Of a DNA stretch of 28,513 bases, positions 8,032-16,001 are shown in pieces. The DNA is taken from positions 1 through 28,513 of the forward strand of contig JAUWBH010000065.1 of the NCBI GenBank assembly GCA_030605085.1, read 5' to 3'. The stretch comes from Promethearchaeota archaeon (GTDB lineage Archaea; Asgardarchaeota; Lokiarchaeia; Sigynarchaeales; SOKP01). Within the stretch, counting starts at the first letter, position 1; the number at the start of each line of letters is the position of its first letter. A program made the position numbers and the translations under genes. The notes below the pieces were generated by a model. That model did not search any database, had not been told where the DNA came from, and worked only from the letters and a program-made list of their open reading frames with translations.

Positions 8032-8418
8032 TTGTATTCTGATAAAGTACTCGAACATTTTAAGAATCCAAGGAATATGGGAGAAATGAAAGATGCTAAT
8101 GCTGTTGGTGAAGTTGGTAATCCTGTTTGTGGAGATCTTATGTATATTTATATCAAAGTTAAAGAACAGGATGGAAAGGAAATAATTGATGACATATCCT
8201 TTCAAACTTTTGGATGCGGCGCTGCTATAGCTACTTCAAGCATGGTAACCGAATTAGCAAAAGGTAAAACCTTAGATGAAGCTTTGGAAATAACGAGAAG
8301 TGATGTGGCAGAGGCTCTTGATGGCCTTCCTCCGATTAAAATGCATTGTAGCAATTTAGCTGCCGATGGCTTACAAGACGCTATTAAAAAATATCGTGAA
8401 AAGCAAAAGGCGAGTTAA
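8032..8418 (+). CDS. iscU: IscU/NifU-type iron-sulfur scaffold protein, TTG start
   Basis: Scaffold on which [2Fe-2S] and [4Fe-4S] clusters are built before transfer to apoproteins; cytosolic. The 128 residues cover the whole IscU fold. The start MYSDKVLEHFKNPRNMG is the classic N-terminus. The three ligand Cys are present in NPVCGD (about 36), TFGCGAA (about 63) and KMHCSNLA (about 103), and the Asp of CGD, known to ease cluster release, is kept. The start is TTG at 8032, preceded by aaggtg at the usual distance; no ATG is available for the conserved N-terminus. A paralogue follows 131 bases on. No cysteine desulfurase gene is in the window; the nearby cysteine synthase is the only other sulfur gene seen. 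The first eight codons are copied at 3882 and 5469. Confidence 0.93.
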   Translation: MYSDKVLEHFKNPRNMGEMKDANAVGEVGNPVCGDLMYIYIKVKEQDGKEIIDDISFQTFGCGAAIATSSMVTELAKGKTLDEALEITRSDVAEALDGLPPIKMHCSNLAADGLQDAIKKYREKQKAS

Positions 8419-8549
8419 TTCTAATTAATATATTGAAATTTTTAATTAATTTAATTGTATTAAGTTCTATTTTTTTGAACATTAAGTTTTAAATCGTTAA
8501 AACCTATTTTAAAATTGTTAACGAACATTTTTTTAAGAGGTGTTTAAAA

Positions 8550-8933
8550 ATTTATACAGAGAAAGTACTTGATCACTTCAAGAATCCCAGAAATTTAGGA
8601 GAAATGAAGGATGCTGACGCAGTAGGGAAAGCGGGAAGCCCTGAATGTGGTGATTACATGTTTGTTTACATTAAAGTGAAGGAAGAAAGCGGTCAGGAAA
8701 TAATAGACAAAATATCTTTCGAAACCTTCGGTTGTGCCGCAGCCATAGCTTCATCTAGTATGCTAACAGAGATGGCAAGGGGAAAGCCTTTAGAAGAAGC
8801 AGAAAAGATTACAAAAAAGGAAATCGTTGAGGCTTTAGATGGATTACCTGAACCAAAAATTCATTGTAGTGTTATGGCTGCGGATGGATTAAAAGAAGCG
8901 ATTAGAGTTTATCGTGAGAAAAAAAACAAGTAG
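8550..8933 (+). CDS. iscU: Second IscU-type scaffold protein, apparent ATT start
   Basis: A tandem paralogue of the preceding gene, roughly two thirds identical by eye. The three Cys and the Asp are kept (SPECGD, TFGCAAA, KIHCSVMA). The first ATG is at 8604, but the conserved IscU N-terminus (YTEKVLDHFKNPRNLG) is encoded in frame upstream from 8553. The codon aligned with the TTG start of the first gene is ATT at 8550, with aagaggtg (8535-8542) eight bases before it. Starting there gives 127 residues, matching the paralogue length; starting at 8604 would remove 18 conserved residues. I therefore place the start on ATT, a rare but known initiator; a sequencing error is the alternative. Duplicate scaffolds may serve different targets or conditions. 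Confidence 0.88.
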   Translation: MYTEKVLDHFKNPRNLGEMKDADAVGKAGSPECGDYMFVYIKVKEESGQEIIDKISFETFGCAAAIASSSMLTEMARGKPLEEAEKITKKEIVEALDGLPEPKIHCSVMAADGLKEAIRVYREKKNK

Positions 8934-9022
8934 TATAAAAAAGCATAGAGTATTATGGTTCTTTATCAAAGTTTGAATTTTTTAGGAAGATAACTATTTT
9001 TAAAAAAAAGGAAAGAACACCT

Positions 9023-9952
9023 ATGGAAAAAGAAACGAGTGAAACTACTTTTAAAGATAATATATTTCAATATCGTTCTGTAGAGAAAAAAAAACTCGTA
9101 CTATCGTTAACTATTACATTAATCGTTATGATTGTAGAAATAATTGGAGGATTCTTAACCAATAGCATTGCATTAATGAGCGATGCTGGACATATGTTCA
9201 CGCACGCATTTGCTATTGGAATAAGTTTATTCGCTATTAATTTAGCGAGAAAACCGCCCTGTCATCATAAAACTTACGGATTATATCGAGCAGAAGTGTT
9301 AGCCGCTTTTATAAATGGCTTGTTTCTTATTCCGATTGTAGCTTTAATAATGTACGAGTCGATTTTAAGAATATTATATCCTCAAGAAATCAATAGCTTT
9401 TACATGTTAACAATTGCTATTATTGGACTGGCGGTTAATTTAACAAGTATTTTCATCCTTCATGGAAGCCATAAAAAGGATTTGAATGTTAGAGGGGTAT
9501 TCTATCACATGATTGCGGATGCTGCATCTTCGGTAGGTATTGTAATAGCTTCGATTATAATATTTACAACTGGTTTGACGATTATTGACCCAATTGTAAG
9601 TATATGTATTGCTATAATCATACTTTATTGGGCGTGGGGGATATTAAAGAAATCTACAAGAATTCTTTTACAAATGACGCCAAAAGGATTGAATATAGAT
9701 ATTATCAAGGGTGATTTAAAAAGCAATTTTCACGAGATTTTAGATATATTTAATATTCATCTATGGACAATTATTCCAGAAATGCTCGTGTTTTCGGCTT
9801 ATGTAATATTAAAAGATAGTATTAAGACAAATAATAATCAAAAAAACATTATTTCAAAAGTTAATAATTATCTATTCCAGGAATACAAAATAATTGAATC
9901 AACGATTCAAATTACCGATAAAAATGGAATTGAGATATGTAATATAAAATGA
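9023..9952 (+). CDS. Cation diffusion facilitator (CDF) metal exporter
   Basis: Proton-coupled exporter of divalent metal, of the CzcD/ZitB/ZnT type, 309 residues. Six hydrophobic helices lie within about residues 25-215, followed by a cytoplasmic ferredoxin-like domain (about 220-305). The central transport site is formed by helices 2 and 5. Here helix 2 reads SDAGHMFTH (H57, H61) and helix 5 reads YHMIADAAS (H162, D166). In ordinary zinc CDFs helix 2 is H-x3-D, so the usual Asp is replaced by His. A short CHHKTYG loop (80-86) stands where the conserved TYG-YR motif is preceded by polar residues. It is followed convergently by a TRASH-like mini-protein gene. The metal is probably Zn(II), but the altered site makes that unsure. 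Confidence 0.88.
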   Translation: MEKETSETTFKDNIFQYRSVEKKKLVLSLTITLIVMIVEIIGGFLTNSIALMSDAGHMFTHAFAIGISLFAINLARKPPCHHKTYGLYRAEVLAAFINGLFLIPIVALIMYESILRILYPQEINSFYMLTIAIIGLAVNLTSIFILHGSHKKDLNVRGVFYHMIADAASSVGIVIASIIIFTTGLTIIDPIVSICIAIIILYWAWGILKKSTRILLQMTPKGLNIDIIKGDLKSNFHEILDIFNIHLWTIIPEMLVFSAYVILKDSIKTNNNQKNIISKVNNYLFQEYKIIESTIQITDKNGIEICNIK

Positions 9953-9967
9953 CTTTTTTTAAGATAT

Positions 9968-10138
9968 TTAATGCTGACTTTCGTGAAGAGAATTTTTATA
10001 CGCCTTCGCGCAATGCCCACAGCAAAATATCAATTCCTTACCATGTATAGTTTCAATATGAAAGCCATTATAAAGCTTGACCCCACAACTCGCGCAAGCT
10101 TTTAATTTTGATTTGACTGCAATTTCTATTAAATCCAA
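9968..10138 (-). CDS. TRASH-like metal-binding mini-protein
   Basis: A 56-residue minus-strand frame, starting at TTG (10138), that carries a complete small metal site. C15-x2-C18 stands near the start (KACASCGVKLYNG), and C39, C40, H42 and C43 in IFCCGHCAKAYKN near the end. This spacing and the FCC-x-x-C-A-K-x-Y/F pattern are those of TRASH/YHS-type domains, which bind metals and often sense or ferry copper or zinc. The frame ends in LHESQH. Its position between a CDF exporter and the later copper ATPase fits a metallochaperone or sensor. No ATG is available; TTG is the only plausible start. It is too short for most gene callers, but the motif is convincing. Confidence 0.68.
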   Translation of the reverse strand: MDLIEIAVKSKLKACASCGVKLYNGFHIETIHGKELIFCCGHCAKAYKNSLHESQH

Positions 10139-10217
10139 TTGTATATTTTTCTATTAAAAACATTTATATTCTGATCTAAATTTTTATTTTTAACAATTTA
10201 AGTAATCTAATTTAAAA

Positions 10218-11315
10218 ATGCCATTTATAGGACACTTATTCTACGGATTTTGTATTTTGATCCCGATTTTGTATTTTACAAAGAAGGACAAATCTTTTAA
10301 TTATAAAGTCGCTTTTATTTTTTTCGCAAATAATTTATTTGGACCTGATCTTGTAGCTATGTTCGCAATCTGGGAGTTACATAGTTTAATAGGATTTACC
10401 ATCCTTGCAATCCCTTTATCGTTATTTTATTCGTACTTCTCAAGATTTTCATTAATAAAATCTGAAAAAAAATTCTTCCCACTAAAATTAGAGGATGATA
10501 GAATGAGAGAAGTAAATTGGAAGAATGCATATTGTCTTACTGTAGCTGGAGGATTTTCTCATCTTCTTATTGATCATTTGTTTTATACTCCATTATATAT
10601 GGAACTTTGGCCTGGAATTGAAATCTCTCAAGTGGCACTGATAACGTGGTTTGGAACGGATGTTATGACTATCAATCCATTATATGTCATAGGAAATGTA
10701 ATCTTTGTATCTATAATACTACTCTCATTATACTGTTTTAGAAAAGGGTATAAGTCGACATCTCAATTGTTTTTAATAACAATAGGACTAACAATTGGTC
10801 TTGTTTTGGTATCACAAGCAATGGTAGGGTCTACAAAAGAATTCGGTGTAATTGTGTTTTGTGCTGTTTATTTCTTGTTACCTCTCTTCTTACTTATGTA
10901 TGCGGCTCGTGATGTACAGGATAATCCAAATGAACCTTCAGGTGAACCAAAAAGAAACAAGAGAGCACAATTGAATATTGTTATAATTGTTTCGATTTTT
11001 GTTGCATTGATTCTTATTTTCTATTCATACTATGTTATAACATCGGCAAAGAGTCTTGCTCCACAATTCGGAGATTACTATGTAGGTGATCTTGATGAGT
11101 TGGCAAATTCGCTTGTGATTATTGGATATATTACTCTCATTATATCTGTCACATTTCTCTTCGGTTTAATAGGTCTTTTCTTTAAAAGTAATATTTGCCG
11201 ATACATTGTAATTGCCATGAGTTGTTATTTCTTCATTCTTGCATTTCCTTTTGCTATTGCTCTATTCTTATGTGAGAAAGATGTAAAAGCACTATTTCGT
11301 AAAGAATCAGTATAA
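10218..11315 (+). CDS. Multi-spanning membrane protein, YdjM/PF04307-like
   Basis: A 365-residue protein with about eight to nine hydrophobic segments. The first 130 residues contain FGPDLVAMF (about 42-50) and LHSLIG (about 54-59), then after a loop GGFSHLLIDHLFYTP (about 113-127). Paired Asp and His residues in these positions are the hallmark of the YdjM-like family of membrane-bound putative metal-dependent hydrolases (PF04307). The second half has further helices around an acidic loop (DVQDNPNEPSGEPKRNKR, about 232-250) that is not part of the core family. The substrate is unknown even for well-studied members. Start ATG at 10218, divergent from the TRASH-like gene with only 79 bases between, so the two promoters overlap or abut. 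Confidence 0.6.
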   Translation: MPFIGHLFYGFCILIPILYFTKKDKSFNYKVAFIFFANNLFGPDLVAMFAIWELHSLIGFTILAIPLSLFYSYFSRFSLIKSEKKFFPLKLEDDRMREVNWKNAYCLTVAGGFSHLLIDHLFYTPLYMELWPGIEISQVALITWFGTDVMTINPLYVIGNVIFVSIILLSLYCFRKGYKSTSQLFLITIGLTIGLVLVSQAMVGSTKEFGVIVFCAVYFLLPLFLLMYAARDVQDNPNEPSGEPKRNKRAQLNIVIIVSIFVALILIFYSYYVITSAKSLAPQFGDYYVGDLDELANSLVIIGYITLIISVTFLFGLIGLFFKSNICRYIVIAMSCYFFILAFPFAIALFLCEKDVKALFRKESV

Positions 11316-11316
11316 T

Positions 11317-11340
11317 AATTTTTTTTAATTCTTTTTTTTT
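11317..11340 (+). terminator. T-rich archaeal terminator
   Basis: Runs of 8 and 9 T lie directly after the stop of the preceding gene, with no stem-loop. This is the usual archaeal termination signal. Confidence 0.45.
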
Positions 11341-11344
11341 ATAA

Positions 11345-11467
11345 TTCGATATAGTTAAAGTCTTAGAAGAGGAATACGAAGACGCGCAGAAAAACAATAA
11401 CGATCGAAACAGTAACAGTAATTTACGAATAATCCTCAAGGGATCATTACTGGGAGTTGTTACATAG
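11345..11467 (+). pseudogene. Possible C-terminal gene remnant in the 11.3-11.7 kb gap
   Basis: A 40-codon frame, opened by a TAA at its left and lacking a usable start codon, ends in TAG at 11467. It reads like real protein (DIVKVLEEEYEDAQKNNND, then LRIILKGSLLGVVT) and is richer in G and C than the flanks. I cannot identify it. The rest of the gap from 11316 to 11740 holds only the terminator, a palindrome and an inverted repeat listed separately. Confidence 0.25.
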
Positions 11468-11552
11468 ATTAAGGCAGTCAATTTGCTAGAGAACTTTTAA
11501 CTTTTGAATCAACACTCTAAGAACAGACGACTTATTTGCTCCTCATCATTAT

Positions 11553-11575
11553 TCAAATAATTTCAAATTATTCGA
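11553..11575. promoter_or_regulatory. Palindromic operator-like site
   Basis: Two 11-base arms, tcaaataattt and aaattattcga, form an inverted repeat around a central C with a single mismatch. It lies about 165 bases before the small membrane protein gene that precedes copA, where a dimeric repressor could act. AT-rich DNA makes chance palindromes common, so this is tentative. Confidence 0.3.
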
Positions 11576-11577
11576 TC

Positions 11578-11649
11578 TATAATTTATTAATTGAGTAAGG
11601 TTAAGCCTTAGAATTTTAAGCCGATATTCTCAGTAATTAATAAATTATA
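11578..11649. repeat. Inverted repeat, 15-base perfect arms
   Basis: tataatttattaatt at 11578-11592 is the exact reverse complement of 11635-11649. The 42-base interior carries a further small hairpin (aagg, then cctt, near 11597-11609). It could fold as an RNA stem-loop in the leader of the copA operon, or mark the ends of a short mobile relic. No function can be assigned. Confidence 0.5.
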
Positions 11650-11740
11650 AAATGTAAATTGATATTTCTTGAAAATTACTTATCTTTTGACATACATTAT
11701 TAAAATTTTAAATAATAAAAAAATAAAAAATGGTGATAAA

Positions 11741-12028
11741 ATGATTTTTGACGGTATGCACGAAGAAGGCTATCATATGATGGATTGGTGGAGTGCTTTT
11801 TTTGGTCCATGGTCGTGGATTTTCATGGTGTTATGGTGGGTAATTTATTTTTCGATTAGTATAACAATTGCTTACTATGTCCATAAAGATGCCATCAGGA
11901 GAGGTATTGCTAATTCTGAAGTATGGTTATTAATAGCTTTGATCTTCAATGTAATAGGGTTATTACTTTATTTTTTAGTTAGGGGAAATTACAGCGATAG
12001 CGCACATAATACAAAGGCTATGGAATGA
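11741..12028 (+). CDS. Small membrane protein, PLDc_N-like, upstream of copA
   Basis: From the ATG at 11741, preceded by ggtgat, the product is 95 residues; an upstream in-frame ATG at 11669 would add 24 residues in an AT-rich leader and lacks a ribosome site. The N-terminus is rich in Met and His (GMHEEGYHMMDWW), which could bind copper. Two membrane helices follow (about 22-44 and 59-78). The pattern WLLIALIFNVIGLLLYFLV matches the second helix of the PLDc_N family (PF13396), found as stand-alone membrane proteins. The charged loop between helices reads HKDAIRRGIANSE. It lies about 140 bases before the copper ATPase on the same strand, so a role in copper handling is likely but unproven. 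Confidence 0.68.
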   Translation: MIFDGMHEEGYHMMDWWSAFFGPWSWIFMVLWWVIYFSISITIAYYVHKDAIRRGIANSEVWLLIALIFNVIGLLLYFLVRGNYSDSAHNTKAME

Positions 12029-12169
12029 TCTCTAAAATAAAGGTGAATTATAATTTTTTTATTTTTTTATTTATTGGAACAACAAATTTATTTACAAATT
12101 ATAAACAAAAATTAAATAAATTAGATTGAGATTTTGTAAAATATAAATAAGCCGGTGATATTAAAAAAA

Positions 12170-15100
12170 ATGGAAGAACAATCGAAGGAGAAAGTTAAAA
12201 TAAAACTAGGTGGAATGACATGTGCTAACTGTGCTTATAAGATTGAAACTAAATTGAAAGGTTTAGAAGGAGTTTCAAGCTCAGTTGTAAATTTCTCAAA
12301 CGAAGAAGCTACTGTTGAATACAATCCGAAAACGACAAATTATTACGATTTTAATAAAGCAATTCGGGATTTAGGATATAAATCTTCATTAGCCAAGATT
12401 GATATTAAAATTGTTGACACACTAACACAAGATAATTTTAATAACTTAGTGGAGAAGGTTAAAGACATAGAAGGTATTTACGATGTTAGAGGAAACTATA
12501 ACGCGAGCAAGCTATTCATTGAATTTAATGAATTGCAAATTTACGAAAACATTGTTTATACTAAGATTAAAAAATTAGGTTATAAAATAGAGAAATCTGC
12601 TGGCTCCATGGATAAAGAAATTGAAGCTCATAAAAAAGAAATGAAATATCGAAAGCGAATTTTGATAATTTCGCTAATATTTTCGCTTATTATTACACCA
12701 ATTAGTTGGTTTGTAGCAGAATCATTCGACCAAAATCTGTTCCTTTTCTTTTTAGCTTTAGGAAATTATATCATTGCAGGATCGCTTTTTTTAAAAGGTG
12801 CGTATAAATCGTTAAAAAACAAGTCTACCAACATGGATGTCTTAGTTGCTTTAGGAACTACGACCGCACTTGTATATTCGATATTAACGACTTTCTTTAT
12901 ATCTGGAAGAACTTTTTACGAAGCTATGAGCTTGATCCTTACTTTTCTATTGATTGGAAAATATCTTGAACACAAAACTAAAGGTCAAACTTCCGAAGCT
13001 ATCAAAAAATTAATTGGATTACAACCAAAGACCGCAACAGTTTTAAAAGATGGCAAGGAAATAGAAATCCCTGTTGAGGAAATCGAAGTAGGGGATGTGT
13101 TAGTGGTAAGACCAGGTGAAAAAATACCTGTTGACGGGAAAATAGTTCAAGGTAAATCCAAAGTAGATGAGTCAATGATTACTGGTGAGAGTAAATATGT
13201 TAAAAAAGAAGTAGATAGCGAAGTTATTGGAGCTACAGTGAACCAGACGGGTTTAATTCATATGAAAACCGAGAAAGTGGGGAGAGATACATTATTATCT
13301 CAAATCATTGATTTTGTAAAACAAGCTCAGAGTAGGAAAGCTGCAAAACAGCAATTAGCCGATAAAGTTAGCAATTACTTCGTACCAATAGTTATCTTAA
13401 TTGCTATTCTTGCGTTTATATATTGGTATTTTGTTGGATACCTTGTTTACCCTGAACTTCAAGCCGCAAGACTTGAAATCTCTTTATTGGTATTCACATC
13501 CGTAGTGGTGATTGCTTGTCCTTGCGCTTTAGGGTTGGCCATTCCTACAGCAGTAATGGTTGGGACTGGTAAAGGTGCTGAAAATGGTCTACTAATAAAA
13601 GGTGGTGATTCTTTAGAATCTATAAATAATGTTAATACTATTGTTTTTGATAAAACTGGTACTCTAACAGTAGGTAAACCAAAAGTTTCTGCTATTTTTA
13701 CCGAAAAAGATTTAAATGGACAAGGTTATGATGCTAAAGAACTATTTTATTATGCTGGTAGTGCTGAGATGGGTTCTGAACATCCTCTTGGGCAGGCAAT
13801 AATCGAAGAAGCAAATCAGAAAGGTCTTTCGCTTGATAGTCCAACCGATTTTGACGCAATACCCGGAAAAGGAATTAAAACTGAAATCAAAGGAAAGAAT
13901 GTTTTAATTGGAAACGAAAAATTGATGGCTGATAATAATATTAATATTAAAGATTATAGTAAGAAATTTAGCGAGTTTCAACAGCAAGGAAAGACCACAA
14001 TTTTAATAGGGATAGATAATAAAGTGAGAGGAATTATAGGAATTTCTGATAAAATCAAAGATCAAGCACCCTACGCTTTAGATCAATTGAGCAAAATGGG
14101 TTTGGATATCTACATGCTCACTGGTGATAATAAACAAACTGCGTTAAGTATAGGAAAAGAATTAAAAATCGACGAAGAACATATTTTAGCAGAGGTCTTA
14201 CCAAACGAAAAAGCCCTTACTATTAAAAACCTTCAAGAATCTGACGATGAAAAAATTGTTGCGATGGTTGGTGATGGAATAAACGACGCACCAGCATTAG
14301 CTCAAGCTGATGTAGGTATTGCAGTAGGTTCAGGTACGGATGTTGCTATTGAAACCGCAGATATAGTGCTGATGAGAGGAGATTTAAGAAATGTTGTTTC
14401 TGCGATTAAACTATCTAAAAAGACCTATAAAAAAATGATAACAAATTTGTTTTGGGCATTTATTTATAATTTAATCGGAATTCCATTGGCAGCGGGGTTA
14501 TTATATAGTTTAACAGGATATTTTTTACCTCCTTATTTAGCCGCTGTATTTATGGCCTCAAGTTCAGTGTCAGTAGTAGCTAACGCATTGTTTTTGAAGC
14601 GATTCGAGCCCAAAACTGAACAACAACTTGAAGAAGAAAAGTTATTAGGCGAAGAGAGAGTAATAGATCCTATATGTGGTATGAATATAATCCCAAGCCA
14701 ATCTATTGAATATAAATATAAAGGAGAAAAATTCTATTTCTGCAATCCCTCATGTGAAGCGGAATTCAAACGGGATCCTGAAAAATACAAAACATTTGAA
14801 AGTATTGATCCTAAATTAATGCATAAACAAATAGAAAAAAAAGAGCTTGTAACTGATCCCGTATGCGGAATGAAAGGGAAACCAGAAGATTGGATTGAAT
14901 ACGAACATAAAGGAAATAAATATTATTTCTGCAATCAATCGTGCGTAGAAGAATTTAAAAAAAATCCCGAAAAATATATTGATATTGACAAAGAAATGGA
15001 AATTAAAGAAATTGATAAAACAAAAAACGAGGTTAAAAAAAGAATGGGAAAATTAAAGTGTGCGGAATGTGGAGCCGAGCAAGAATTACCTCAGCACTGT

Positions 15101-15211
15101 GGACAGCCGATGCATAAGGAAAGCGACCAACTAGTTTGTTGGATGGGGGCATCTTGCGGAGCTCAACCAATTCCAGAACACCACGGTAAACCTATGGAAG
15201 TAATTGAGTAA
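12170..15211 (+). CDS. copA: Cu(I)-exporting P1B-type ATPase with two YHS domains and tail zinc ribbon
   Basis: Pumps Cu(I) out of the cytosol using ATP. From ATG 12170 (ggtgat 10 bases upstream; GTG 12155 is part of that site) it has 1013 residues. In order: an HMA domain with GMTCANC (about 15-21); a second HMA-like domain without CxxC (about 80-142); membrane helices; TGES (about 338); the CPC site in ACPCALGLA (about 450); DKTGT with the phosphorylated Asp (about 494); SEHPLG; GDGIND; and the final helices with YN and MASSS, the residues typical of Cu(I) pumps. The tail is unusual: two YHS/TRASH domains (DPICGM with [14 protein letters not shown] with YYFCNQSC) and a zinc ribbon ([20 protein letters not shown]). 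A T-run terminator follows. The adjacent HxlR gene may regulate it. Confidence 0.96.
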   Translation: MEEQSKEKVKIKLGGMTCANCAYKIETKLKGLEGVSSSVVNFSNEEATVEYNPKTTNYYDFNKAIRDLGYKSSLAKIDIKIVDTLTQDNFNNLVEKVKDIEGIYDVRGNYNASKLFIEFNELQIYENIVYTKIKKLGYKIEKSAGSMDKEIEAHKKEMKYRKRILIISLIFSLIITPISWFVAESFDQNLFLFFLALGNYIIAGSLFLKGAYKSLKNKSTNMDVLVALGTTTALVYSILTTFFISGRTFYEAMSLILTFLLIGKYLEHKTKGQTSEAIKKLIGLQPKTATVLKDGKEIEIPVEEIEVGDVLVVRPGEKIPVDGKIVQGKSKVDESMITGESKYVKKEVDSEVIGATVNQTGLIHMKTEKVGRDTLLSQIIDFVKQAQSRKAAKQQLADKVSNYFVPIVILIAILAFIYWYFVGYLVYPELQAARLEISLLVFTSVVVIACPCALGLAIPTAVMVGTGKGAENGLLIKGGDSLESINNVNTIVFDKTGTLTVGKPKVSAIFTEKDLNGQGYDAKELFYYAGSAEMGSEHPLGQAIIEEANQKGLSLDSPTDFDAIPGKGIKTEIKGKNVLIGNEKLMADNNINIKDYSKKFSEFQQQGKTTILIGIDNKVRGIIGISDKIKDQAPYALDQLSKMGLDIYMLTGDNKQTALSIGKELKIDEEHILAEVLPNEKALTIKNLQESDDEKIVAMVGDGINDAPALAQADVGIAVGSGTDVAIETADIVLMRGDLRNVVSAIKLSKKTYKKMITNLFWAFIYNLIGIPLAAGLLYSLTGYFLPPYLAAVFMASSSVSVVANALFLKRFEPKTEQQLEEEKLLGEERVIDPICGMNIIPSQSIEYKYKGEKFYFCNPSCEAEFKRDPEKYKTFESIDPKLMHKQIEKKELVTDPVCGMKGKPEDWIEYEHKGNKYYFCNQSCVEEFKKNPEKYIDIDKEMEIKEIDKTKNEVKKRMGKLKCAECGAEQELPQHCGQPMHKESDQLVCWMGASCGAQPIPEHHGKPMEVIE

Positions 15212-15215
15212 TTAA

Positions 15216-15239
15216 TTTTTTTTTTTTCTAATTTTTTTT
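15216..15239 (+). terminator. T-rich terminator of copA
   Basis: Runs of 12 and 8 T begin five bases after the stop codon, with no stem-loop; this is the archaeal type. Confidence 0.55.
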
Positions 15240-15243
15240 AAAT

Positions 15244-15271
15244 TTTATAATTGAACACGATTAAATGATTA
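15244..15271. repeat. 28-base direct repeat, copy 1
   Basis: tttataattgaacacgatta and the next eight bases recur at 16616-16643 with one difference (t for a). The two copies, 1372 bases apart, bracket the HxlR gene, the Cys-rich gene, the 88-residue gene and a truncated glycosidase-like frame. Confidence 0.7.
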
Positions 15272-15320
15272 AAAGTAGCTAATAAATGTAAAGCTATTCA
15301 TCAAAAAAAGCTTAATCGAC

Positions 15321-15641
15321 TTATTTTTCTGCTTTTGTTTCAATTGACTTTTTATGAGCCCATTCCATGAGAGGTATCATGGCATCTCTAACTTCCCTCC
15401 CGTCTTGCGTTAATGTGTATTCAACCCTTGGCGGAATCTCTGCGAAACTTTCTCTTTTTATAAGCTCTGCTTTTTCTAATTCTTTTAATCTCATTGATAA
15501 GGTTCTTGGACTAATTCTAATTAAATTTTTCATAAGTTCATTAAATCTAATTCTTTGATGATTACTAATTGTACCAATAATTAGCAATGCCCATTTTTTA
15601 CTTATGACCTCAATGATTCCTTCAACCGGGCAAAAACATAT
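15321..15641 (-). CDS. HxlR-family winged-helix regulator, apparent ATA start
   Basis: Homodimeric winged-helix transcription factor. The core reads RFNELMKNL, ISPRTLSMRLKELEKAELI (recognition helix), then a wing with PPRVEYTLTQDGREV. The first usable TTG (15587) would remove the first helix that all HxlR proteins have. That helix is encoded in frame upstream as CFCPVEGIIEVISKKWALLI and includes the family's CPVE motif with Cys residues used for redox or electrophile sensing. A perfect GGGGAG (15648-15653) sits six bases before ATA at 15641, giving 106 residues, the usual length. Alternatively one T is extra in the T5 run after the ATG at 15640, which would restore ATG TTT TGC CCG. It is divergent from the Cys-rich gene and convergent with copA, and is a candidate regulator of both. 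Confidence 0.82.
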   Translation of the reverse strand: MCFCPVEGIIEVISKKWALLIIGTISNHQRIRFNELMKNLIRISPRTLSMRLKELEKAELIKRESFAEIPPRVEYTLTQDGREVRDAMIPLMEWAHKKSIETKAEK

Positions 15642-15687
15642 TCCGTTCTCCCCTTTATTTATACATTTTGATTCAGTATTTGTTTTG

Positions 15688-15717
15688 ATAGTAAATCACA
15701 TTATTTTTACTTACTAT
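15688..15717. promoter_or_regulatory. Inverted repeat between hxlR and the Cys-rich gene
   Basis: atagtaa (15688-15694) and ttactat (15711-15717) form exact inverted arms, centre to centre 23 bases, upstream of the HxlR gene and within the shared divergent region. HxlR proteins typically bind such tacta-type dyads and repress their own genes. The match to that pattern is suggestive only. Confidence 0.35.
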
Positions 15718-15845
15718 GGTATTATACACTTGCTAATTTAAATACTTTACAATTTATACTTAATATATAATATATAGTTATTTAAATAAAAATTTATTGA
15801 TTGTAATTAATATAAAGAAAACAAAATTTCGGAGGAAATAAAAAA

Positions 15846-15980
15846 ATGTGTAATGAACTTAAACAAGTAAAAGATGTGGAACCTGTTAAGGAAGATAATG
15901 CTTGTTTTTGCGGTTGTGTAAGCTCAAGTGAAAGCGATTATAAAAAGGAAACAACACCAAATAAAAAATGTTGTGAGTAA
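15846..15980 (+). CDS. Cys-rich mini-protein, metallothionein-like
   Basis: A 44-residue protein starting at ATG 15846, with a textbook ggagg at 15832-15836. It has six Cys: C2, then C20-x-C22-x-C24 in ACFCGCVSSS, and C42-C43 in KKCCE at the very end. The rest is charged and without hydrophobic core, as in small metal-binding proteins such as metallothioneins. It is divergent from the HxlR regulator and close to the copper ATPase, so a role in binding Cu(I), Zn or a toxic metal is likely. It is too short for most gene callers and I know no named family. A strong AT-rich promoter region (tttaaata and tatataat boxes) precedes it. Confidence 0.7.
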   Translation: MCNELKQVKDVEPVKEDNACFCGCVSSSESDYKKETTPNKKCCE

Positions 15981-16001
15981 AAACGAGTATTATGTGCTAA
16001 G

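Noticed and set aside
11254..11481. A 75-codon minus-strand frame after the YdjM-like gene
   Set aside because: Overlaps the end of a good gene and its terminator, and has no motif; the plus-strand frame at 11345 is at least as protein-like.
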